A stretch of 64,000 nucleotides of DNA from Phalacrocorax aristotelis. Lineage: Eukaryota > Chordata > Aves > Suliformes > Phalacrocoracidae. The translations under genes were made by a program, and so were the position numbers. Shown here in pieces: positions 51,101 through 61,200 of the stretch. A model generated the notes under the pieces. The model searched no databases, was not told the origin of the DNA, and saw only the letters and a program-made list of their open reading frames with translations. The stretch covers positions 43,048,512-43,112,511 of the forward strand of contig NC_134281.1 in the NCBI RefSeq assembly GCF_949628215.1, in the 5' to 3' direction. Position 1 is the stretch's first letter. Each line of letters starts with the position of its first letter.

Positions 51101-53864
51101 AACATTTCTCCCTTTGGGTAATGATGCATTCCCCTGTGCTCATGGTAAGCGATATTCCCTTAGTTCACTTATTTTGTTACTTTTTACAGTTCAGTTTCCA
51201 TACGCCGCTGCTCATGTGTGGTGCCAATGCTGTTGGTGATGAATTTCTTGCAGAGCTGACTTGAGCAATGTCTCTCTGAAGGAATCATTTTCCATCTCCC
51301 CCGCATTTAGCTGAGTACATAGTCTCCAAGACCTTTCACCAAGCATCCATCAGCAATGAGTTCAAGCTAAGCAAGACACTACCCTGTTCCAGAGGCTGAG
51401 CAAATCACATGCCGATGTTGTAACTAATTATTTCTATTGGCTGATTGTTTTTTAATGCGTCCGTTTTACAGGTAAACAGATTTATCTTAGGAAGGCAAAG
51501 GTAATAATGATGCTGGGTTTTATTCATTGCCTTCCTTCAGAGACTTACAAGATGAATGCTCAAATAGGTGTAATTTAACTGTACAGAGAAGTCACTTGAC
51601 ATTCCTACCCAGGCAGGATTGCTGGAAAAGATTGGGAAAGCCTGAAAAATTGTGGAGCCTCCTACAAGGACTCCATAAATGGATGATATTAGCCATGTGA
51701 TCTCCAGCCTCTAACTCTTCATGAACCTCCCCATTTAATATGGAACATTTTCTAATTGGCAAACTCCCTGGAGAAGCTGATTTCTGGTGCAAGGAGCCCA
51801 CCACATAGACCCCACATTCAGACAGCTCAAGAACATCAGCCATTTGTGACGTTCAGCTCAACCTTATGACCCTAGGTATGAATCTGAGCACGGGCACCTC
51901 ACAGACATCTTAGCATCTACTCTGGCAACTGTGATGCTGGTTGTACATTGGTTATATTGTAGAGGCACTCAGAGCTGTCTCAGAAAACACAACCCATGGA
52001 TCAAGGAGATGCAAATAAACAGTGCTTGACCCAAAATGCTTATGACTGACATACCAGAAGGGTGGATAAAAGCACAGGAGAGAGAAAAGCACTGCTCACT
52101 GGTACAATTTAGCTGCAATCGAGGAAGGTATGGGAATGGGAATGCAGGAATGGGAACCCTGAAAAGCTCTTTCAGGCTTACAAAATAAGGAAAAGGAAGA
52201 AGTTCACCAAGATAAAATTCTTGGAGGGAGATGTCATGTGTATATGCTGTAAGGTAAAGCCATGGGCAGATAGCACTGTCTGGGTAATGCCCTCACCCAC
52301 AGTACTCCTGCATGTTTTTGAACTTGTTTTTAAAGAAATCTGCATCTTGAAAACAAAAAGCTATGTCTAGAGATATTCAGGAGTGGCAGTGGCTGCCTTT
52401 AATTTAGCATGGCCAGCCTTGGAGATCTGATCTAGTATGAGTACCATCAAGCACTCAGCAGTGTCCATACTTAACAGTCCCACACAGGGTGAAAGTCTGG
52501 GTCCTCCATTCCTGGAGTTTGCTGCTTTGGAATGACCTGTCTCCTTTTTCTTTCCACCACTGAAAAAAAGCTGCTTTCAGTGGAAATTTTACCACAGCCA
52601 GATTTTGCTGCCTGCCTTCCCTGGGCTGGGAAAGGGAGCAGACTTTTACCTGCTGCTTGCTGCAGGGCAGGGGGCACCACGAAGGAACAGGACCCAGGCA
52701 TCTGGCGGCAGCTTTTTCGGCAGGATTTCATTTTGCCTGCCGGGCTGGGGTTGCAGCTGGCTGGCCTGATCTCCTTCCCTCCCACCGGCTCTCACTGAGA
52801 GCAGAACATGCCTTCTCCTGCTGATTTCTGCTTGCCATATTGATTGCAGCAGGGTATAATGGAGACAAGTCAGGCAGAAAGCCAGCCACCCTTGGGAATG
52901 ATTAAAGAGCACACAGAAAAGGATGGAAGAAAAACAGGCTGACACTTAGGACGTGGTGGATTTGGAGCAAATTATGCCCCTTTCTCCACCTCACCCCAGC
53001 TTGGTGCCCAGGACAGTGCAGCAGCGCCTCTTTTTCAGCTCTGCCCAAAAGAAGCATTGTATTGACCTCCGTGTACATGGGGAACAAAATCCCCAGAACA
53101 TGTACAATATCCCTATTGTGCATGGATTTGCAGATTGATTATTCAGAGAGTAGCCAAGGAAAGGTAAGGCTATGACCCATTGTTTTCGTGCGATCAATTG
53201 AATACTGTCATTTGCATTTAAAACGCTCTGAATTCACACTGTCAATATGCCAAACAGCTGCTCGGGCTTTTCAGCATTCCGTGGTGACAATCACACTATC
53301 GTACATCATTGGCACCAGGATTTGCAATACTCTCAGTGTCAAAATTTTGTGGTTTTTTTTTTTTTCCCAAGAAAAAAAAAATCCCCCCCCAAAATACCCA
53401 AACCTGTGAAAAATCCACTTTTAAAATGATAGCATTTGATGCTGCTAAGCAGGCCTTCACAGATGCCAACATATCAAAATTCATCTCTTTTCTTCCTCTC
53501 CTACAATTAAAAGGTAGTTAAGAAAGAGGCTGTTCCTGATAGATCCACCTTCTGTTTTCTCCTTTGTATGCGTATTATTCATTAGCAGTCTAATAAGAGT
53601 TTCAAAATGCTCTGTGCCTCTGCCAGCAGGGCATATGTATGTAGACATGTGCTTGTGACAGATAAGTACATAAACAGCATATTGGCACCAGAAAGACATC
53701 TGTGCCTAGAAAAACGCTTGTGATATGTACATAAATGACATTTTATCTCTAGTCAAGTCCTTGTGGCTTTGAGAGGAATATGTGACTGTACTCTTCTCTG
53801 TGAATACTGAAAAGGTGCATCTTAGAAAGGAGAGTATTTTAGAGGTTTATGGAGAGTCGGAGGA
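48123..53864. other. Non-coding stretch, no gene recognised
   Basis: It has short GGAATG direct repeats near 52131-52158 and an unusual T13/A10/C8 tract at 53353-53390. No exon with known homology is seen. Confidence 0.65.
53353..53390. repeat. T13-CCCAAG-A10-T-C8 homopolymer cluster
   Basis: Three homopolymers stand in direct succession. T13 and A10 can pair as a hairpin with a six-base loop. It may be a decayed insertion scar or a slippage-prone spot. Confidence 0.8.
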
Positions 53865-54060
53865 AGAGCTCGGATGCGGGAAGCCACCCTGTGCGAACAG
53901 CCGAGGTTGCAGCCCCGGCTCTGCCAGGTTGTGGCAGACGGTGGCAGAGTCTTGCCGGGGGGATCGTGGGCGGCTGCTGCCGGCAGCGCCGCAAGCACAG
54001 CCCCCTCAGGGGGAAGCACCCGGCACCCCCAAAATCTGATTCGGTATGTCCGTATGGGGT
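53865..54060. promoter_or_regulatory. Small CpG-rich cluster
   Basis: CpG and GC are locally high (GCGGCTGCTGCCGGCAGCGC region, near 53970) about 4 kb upstream of the P450 start. It is too short for a classical island. An alternative promoter or insulator-like element is possible. Confidence 0.3.
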
Positions 54061-54369
54061 CTGCCATGTGGGGTGGCACGGGGCTGGCAAAGGCAATGCA
54101 GCTCCTGGCTGTGAAGGGAATAAAATCTTGGCCCAAAGACCAAAAAGTCAGGGTGTGATCCAGGGTCTGGAGGCACAGGGACTGCTCTCTGTGGCACTTT
54201 CTGCTACCTACATTTAATTATCTGGCTGTCAAATCTGAATGCAAGCCCTTCAATATAACTGTCTTCTACAGCAGAAAAGGGGCATTTTGGTCTGTTACAG
54301 AAGGAGACCAAGTGTCCTGTCTCCTGGGATCCTTTCTGGATTGCACAGTGGTATATTTTGTAGGTCTAC
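54061..54369. other. Short intergenic stretch, nothing recognised
   Basis: I see no gene, repeat or clear motif here. Confidence 0.6.
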
Positions 54370-54450
54370 TCACACTGCTTCACTTAGGCTCGTAATGCCT
54401 CAGTTTACCCATTAATGGTGAGAGCTGCCTGTCTTATAGCTTTAATTAGT
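54370..54450 (+). mobile_element. MIR-like SINE core fragment
   Basis: CACTTAGGCTCGTAATGCCT, CAGTTTACCCATTAATGGTG and CTGCCTGTCTTATAG follow the MIR core (CACTTAACCTCTCTGTGCCT, CAGTTTCCCCATCTGTAAAA, CTACCTCATAG). Confidence 0.5.
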
Positions 54451-57400
54451 GCTGGAAACATTGTGGCCAGGAGGCTATAGTAGAGAGATCTGTTGGAGTC
54501 CCAGGAAAACCTGGAGAATACTTGCATCTAGTCTTAGGTAGGAGAGAGAGGAGATGCAGATACTTTAGTATTTGCCACGCATGTACAGCAATCAATATGG
54601 ACTTGGCTCCCTGATTTTGGGGCTTGGAGTCAGACTCCCAGAGATATTTGAGCCCTGAGCTTCCATGGGAGCACTTATGTGCCAGTGAAGCCACCCCAGG
54701 TGGGGAACTGAAGCTTAAGAACTGGATCGAAGCATGGCTTTCCTAAGCTTGCTCCAGGAGGTATGGGTGCCCCAGCACTCCCTGTTCCTCGCCTTCTGCC
54801 ATTACAAATGTCCTGTAGATTTCATTTGATCCAGTAAAGCAAAGCTTAAAAGGAAGTAAGTGTCCAGAGCTGCCATTGCCACTAGGTCCACTGGGACTCA
54901 CCTGGGCTGGATTGTGAAATGGCAGCTCTAACTGTTTGAAGCCCTCTGGGGCATGGCCTTAACATGCACACTGGGGTGGGCACTGCTTGACCATGGTGAA
55001 AATGGTATCATTCGTTTGCGTCTGACATAAGGAGGAAAGAAGCAGCAAAACATTCCTTTATGTGAATCAGGATGGGTCTCCTGGACTTCGTTGGAGCCTG
55101 TCAGTTGACGTGACCTAAGCACGTGGCTCCCTGGGTGGGTGTGGGTCTCACACCTCCAACGTGGTGGATGAAACCACAGTGGTGGATGAGCTGTTACTTG
55201 CCTGAAAAAAGTGTTTGGGGGGGGAATTGTCTCCAGTCATTCTCATTTTGCATGTGATTTTTCCTACATATGTTTCTAATCATTAAGAAATTCTGTAGCT
55301 TAAATAATGCTCTGAAAGTACGGTAACTGTTGGACTACATTCTGTTGTAACCTTATTGAATTTCACTTCTCTGGAAAAAATAATGGGATACTATATCTTG
55401 AAAAACAAATGGTAATTGCATTTTTAACAGAATGTTTCTCTTTGTGTTTCAAAACCTTCTGCACACAGTTAGACATCTAGCCAGGGAAGAAGGTACAAAG
55501 CATATGGGCCAATTTCTGTCTGTTGGCTGTTCAAGATGCCTTAATATTCAAGCAGTGATGTGTGTGTGTGTGTCCATGCAATATGGCACAATTTATCTAC
55601 CCGGTATCCATGAGCTCAGGTGAGGTGATCAAAAAGTTGTGTACAGCAGTCAGAAGAGGTATTCAAGGAGGAATTGGGGAAGGTGAGTTTACATCCCGCT
55701 CCCTATTAGATATGTAGGTGTACATCATTATCTCATATTAATTCACATTTTGGCTATTTGGACCACAGAAGACTGATGCTTCTATGTTGCTGGGACTGGC
55801 CAGAGGTACAGGTTCATCCTCCATGTGATCAGGATCTTACAGCTAAGGGTCTTGTTGAAACTGAAAAAATAGGAGTTGTCCAACACTCTTGTACTGCCCA
55901 TGTGCCACAGCAATATGACTTCCTAAGTACTCTGGGGCTTTGCACAACACCACATGCTGGGAACTGATTTGATTAAAGCCTGAGACCCAAAATAGCATCA
56001 TCACAATGCATTTTGGTAACGTGATGGTGTTATTGTCTACTGAGGTTAGGAGAGCCCTGGTAATATTGGAATGTTCTTCCCTAATTTTTAGTAGATCTGG
56101 TGTGTTAAGGGCTTTGTGAAGAGATGCATTTGGACATGTGAAGCTTCAAGCCAAAGTAAGAGGCTTGAGGTTTCTGACTGACAAGACACATGTGAGTACA
56201 TGCAAAATGTGCTCCTCCTGCTAAAAATAACATTTCTCCTGTCAACCACGATGCATCCACCCCCACAACACCACCCAGAAGAACACATTAACACCTTGGC
56301 TTTGCACGTAGCCCGATTCACAGCAGCCACAAGTGGTAGAGGGATCTGCACTCTGTGTGCATGCTGACAAATCATATGGCATAGCGAAGAACAGAGGAGT
56401 GAAACTGGGCTAGCAGAAGTTGACGCCTTATCATCACAGTCCCTTTGAGCATGCTGTAGGCTGACACCTCCACCAACCGAGTCATCTCCCTGATGCCAGG
56501 ATGAAGAGCACGAGCCCACTATCCTGATTTAGCCTCTGGTAAGCAAGCCTTGGCTTGCCACATGGGGAAGGGTGGAATAGGTGTATTGATGCAAATGGGT
56601 ACAGGAGCATCATGGGTGCACCGGAATGGCCACAAGCAAAGCATGTCCAACCCCTGCTGCTCACAGCTGTACTATGGTAAACATGTAAAATATACTTTAT
56701 AGACCAATGATGTGAGGTGTTTCTCCCATTACTGCTCCCCATTTGGTGCCTAATACCATCCAGAAACCTGTAAATAACATTTCAAACCAAGAAGTGGTGG
56801 GCTGCAGGTAGGTATTACCCTTAAAAAGGACTCCTGCAATAACTAAGATGGAGGCCTGTCATACAGCCTGTGCGTGCTTCTGCTGGCACTGCAGTCACCG
56901 AGGTAATGAAAGACATGGACAGCAAAGCTTTTAAAAGTTTTTAAAGAGTAAAGAATACCAAGACTTTTTCCCAATTATTATTTCCTATAAAAATTTTCTT
57001 TTGGCCTGAAAAATTAAAGCTTTCTAAAAAATATTGAAGAGAATAAAAATTTACCATTCTTCTGAACTTCTCACCATAGCTTCTAGGAAAATAATTTGAA
57101 AAAAAATCATTATTGATAGTTTTGTTTCTGTATAAATTCAGATGGTTTGCAAAATAAATATCTAAAAATAATTTTTAAAAAAAGACCTGGAAACAAGTTT
57201 AGCTAAAATACTGGCAGGCGATGTGAGGTTGATTCATGGTCACAGAGGTCATTGTCGGTCCACTGCAGCCTTCCCTCGGGACAGCGTGAAGCTTTATTGA
57301 AAGAAGATTTTCAAAAAACCCAGGAGATTTAAATGCATACGGTCCAATATCTCCTTTAGCTGGAAAGTGCATGAGTCTATGTTCTCACTCTTGAAATTAA

Positions 57401-57700
57401 GCTCCTTTAACTCTTGTTTAAGTGGCTGGACAGAGCCCTGGGCTCTCGCAGTGCTTCCCTTGTCGGAACTTCACCTGATGACTCCTGCAAAGCCGGGCAG
57501 GCTTTGGTGGGCGCTGAAGGTATCCAGCCCTTTGCAGACGGCGCTTAGCACTTAACAGGATCAGCCCCTTAGCAACTCATATGGTGTCCATCACCTCAGT
57601 TGCCTTACCTTTTTTTAAATTATGCAACGCCCACCATAAGTAATTAGCCAAGTAAGCTGCTTTCTCCTAACCTCAAATGTTTGTAATACTTATAATCCAG
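54451..57700. other. Intergenic stretch immediately upstream of the P450 gene
   Basis: A short (TG)n lies at 55560-55572, tandem GTGGTGGATGA copies at about 55160-55190, and 56925-57186 is strongly AT-rich. No P450 3' exon (haem-cysteine loop) is present, so no tandem copy ends here. Confidence 0.65.
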
Positions 57701-58069
57701 CGAGGTGTCTGTATAAAGGAGCTCCTTGTTAAGGGCAGAAGAGAGGAATATTCTTCCATAAGAAAATTAGGTAGTTGACAGAGATGTAAAGCTAAAGGAT
57801 TTTGAGATTGCTTTTGTTTGGGCAAACATTTGAAGATTTGGGGTTGTTTTTGGAGATCCCGCTGTTTTAACTTAGTTATTCAGCATGTGGTCTGGCAGTA
57901 GCTGTACATGAGAAAGCAGCTCACCCATGGCAAGCCCTGTCCCTAGTAAGCTAACAGCATCTTAGCGTGTTTTGTTTCCTTTCCAGTCCTTTCTTACTCC
58001 TGTTTTAGCAAATGTAACACCATCATCAAGTCCCTTCCTGGGATAAAAATCTGTGAGTTATCAGCCAAG
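57701..58069 (+). promoter_or_regulatory. Candidate CYP2J-like promoter and 5' leader
   Basis: A TATAAA box-like hexamer lies at 57712-57717, about 350 bases upstream of the ATG. If used it would place the start near 57742 and give a leader of about 330 bases. Between it and the ATG lies a perfect inverted repeat TGTTTG-GG-CAAACA (57815-57828), whose right arm reads as a forkhead/FOXA-type site on the opposite strand; FOXA regulates many liver P450 genes. I cannot see a decisive start site, and an upstream non-coding exon is also possible. Human CYP2J2 is usually described as lacking a TATA box, so the TATA reading is tentative. Confidence 0.35.
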
Positions 58070-58276
58070 ATGGAGCTTCAGTTTTGGCCTGATTTTATTT
58101 CTCTCTTGGAAAAGCTGAACTGTCGGATGCTCCTGGTGGTTCTGGTCATGTTTCTTTTGATTATTGACCTTGTGAAAAAGAGGCGACCCAGGAATTTCCC
58201 TCCAGGGCCACAGCTCTTTCCTCTCGTGGGAACCTTTGTGGACTTTAAGCAGCCTCTCCATCTTGAGATGCAGAAG
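58070..58276 (+). CDS. CYP2J: CYP2J-like exon 1 (residues 1-69)
   Basis: The ATG at 58070 has a good Kozak context (A at -3, G at +4) and opens a frame that gives a typical P450 signal anchor, a basic cluster and PPGP. The frame ends at a CAG AAG|GTAAGA donor at 58277 in phase 0, as in other CYP2 genes. The N-terminus is MELQFWPDF; a second in-frame Met at residue 20 sits just before the hydrophobic stretch and could be an alternative start. At 69 codons the exon is close in length to human CYP2J2 exon 1. Confidence 0.92.
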
Positions 58277-61200
58277 GTAAGAGCTCCATGGACATTTCTC
58301 CTACTAACAATATTTTACTTCTTCAGTGACTTTTGTCACCAAACCTGCAAAGCAAGGGCAGCCTCTGAGGAACTAGCTATATAATAACCATGTATGAGGG
58401 ACAACCCTTCTTGGTTTTCTCTCTTACTACCACCTCCTCTTCCATGGGAGTAGGAAGGTCCAATGAGAAAGAGACCTGTAACGGAGGAAGACCTAAATGT
58501 TCCTCCACTTTTTTTCCATCTGACCATGATCATTTTCTGCTGGAGCCCAGGAAGGGTTCAGAGGGGATAGGCCAGGCTGGGAGAGGGATGGTGAGTGTTG
58601 TGTGAGAAATTAACTGTTTGAACTGTGAACATCACCTCTGGAAATTGTATTGTCATTGTCTTTGCTCAGAGGCCAGTGATGTGCCCCATTGCATCTGAAA
58701 GAAACATTTAAGATCGTGAGTTAACCATCCCTGTGGCTTCTTTTGTGTCACAGAAAGAGGCAGTGATTGCTCTGGAAAGGCTTCCAGAGTTTTGACTCCC
58801 ACCAAAACCAATAAAAGAGAGATATTTTATACATCCTGAGTGTGCTTCTCTGAAAAAGTGGAAGGAAAAATTCTGACTTGCTGGCTGCAAATATCCTTTC
58901 TCTTTACTTACCAGGCTGATGCTAGCCTACCTGCCCTGGGTTTTCATAGGCTGATAGCACTGGTGTCCCCTAGGGGAACCCTTGGGGAAGGCTGAGGCAG
59001 CATACTCAGGATATGTTGTCAATACATACAATTATTATTAATAAAATTAGTAATTTACATGGATACAGTGACTGAGACACCCATTTGGCCCCAGACTAGT
59101 TTCATAAGTCACCACAGCAGTTCATGGTGACCATGTGTGTCCTTTCATGTGGACTCATACTAAGAAGAGGATGGCCTGAGCTCCTTGGCAGAGCAGGGCC
59201 CAAGAGGCAATATGATCACCCTTTGCTCTTATACATCAGGGAGTTAAATGCTGCAGAGGAGACACTAATGCTAACAAAGTCCATGCAAGGAAAATGGCTA
59301 TAATTTAGCCATAAATGCATTTAGGCTTAAAATTAGAAGTAGGTTTCTAGCCATCAGCAGTTGGAGCCACTTTCTAAATGGGATAACTGGAGCAAGAAAC
59401 CACATTACTTTAGACACAAAGTTGGTGAAAGGGATTTTTTGTTGTGCTTTGCCCTCAGCAACAAGAGCCTGGGCATTGTGATCCAGGTGGTGCCTTCACC
59501 TCTTGTACCCTTCCTGTAACAAAAAGGGACAGAGCAGGTCCCCATCGGTTACAAAGCAAGTCATGCCCTTGTTGTAAGTCAGATTGGTGCAACCACCGTG
59601 AAACTCAGGTCATACCTGCTAACAAATATAAGCAAGCCATCTCTCCGACGCCACAGGTCTCCAGCATTTTTATGTTATCTCCAGCCCTCGTGGAGTAATT
59701 TGGACTGGATGGGACCTACAGTCTTGGATTTGGGGTTTTCTTAAGTGCTTTTGCTCCAGGAAGGACTAAATCCAAAGTTATATGCCATTTCTTGAGGTGT
59801 TGTCCAGCTGAGTTTTGAAAATCTCCACCTTCTTGCTCTCAGAGGATGATGAACTCTCTTTCAGCTTACTGGTCGGTACGGGAACATCTTCAGCGTGCAG
59901 TTTGGAAGTCTGACTTTTGTGGTAGTCAATGGGTACCAAATGGTGAGAGAAGCTCTTGTCCACCAGGCTGAAATATTTACAGGTCGGCCAAATATTCCAC
60001 TTCTTCAAGAAATATTTAGAGGCTTTGGTAAGCACAGCTACCAGGATTTTGGTACTTTTTTTTTCATCTTTTTGAAATGATAAGCATTAGAGTGAAAGAA
60101 ACAGGCTGAATTCAACCCTTGATAGTTGCACCCATAAAAGCTTGCCCAGAGGAAGGCAAAAACTGAATTTGGTTTCATAATCTCACAGATGTACAATTTA
60201 ATCTCTCTGAGATTTAGGAATGATGACAGGGTCAAAGTCAGGTCTTGACAAAAGAGGAGAAATAAATGCAAGCTGCCTGGTGGTTGATACACTTGAAGAC
60301 ATTTCCCCTTGGTTTTAATTTCTCCTTTACTTTTTCTCCCCCAGTTGCATATGGCTCCAGAGACGGGGTATGGTGCTCCTGCCTGCAGCTCTGCCAACAG
60401 CGTGATAGTACTTATAGTATTTTGGCTTACACCTTTTTTTCCCACGCAAAGTGACAAAGTAGCAGATTAAAGCAAATCCATAAAGCTAGCTCTTTAGCAT
60501 AAGCCAATTACTCTTGAATTTTAATTCCCAGAGCTATAGTTTTTTAATGTCTATGGGTTCTGTTTGCTTTGGATGGGGTTTTTGCTCAAGAGGAATGGCC
60601 ATTCCTATCACTCATATGTGACAAAGAGTGAGGTTTGTTCACTTATTTTTTCCATCTACAGGGCTCATATCATCAAACGGGCATATATGGAGGCAACAGA
60701 GAAAGTTTGCTTCAGCAACGCTGAAAAGCATCGCTGTAAGTTTTGAGGAAAAAGTGCAAGAGGAGAGCCGGTACCTTGTGGAGACAATTGAGGAGGAGAA
60801 AGGTGGGCAGTTAAACTATAGGACTGTGCCCAAAGCTTTCAGCTAAATGAACAGCAAGAGGCAGCTCGTAACATACAAAACATTCTTCATTCCTTCAAGT
60901 CTCTATCTTATACTTCCAGGCTGCGCTTTTTAGTACTTATTTTAGACCTCAGGCCTATGATTTTAGTTCTTCCTTATTAATATTAAGCAAATATATACTA
61001 GGTGTTTATTAAAACTTGCATGTTTAGATGGCTAAGAAAGTCTCTCCTCTATTCTGCAAAGGAATAAATGCAGCTCTCCCGCTATCAGGCACGTATGCTC
61101 AGAGGCTTAGTTAACCTCTGCTTGTCCTTGGTTTTGCAAAGTATTTTAAAACTTGTTTAGTCAGGCTTTCCTTTTGTATCATGCACAGATGAAACATGTG

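Noticed and set aside
54451..57700. Search for a tandem upstream P450 copy
   Set aside because: No haem-cysteine loop, ExxR or PERF-like motif is present in any frame.
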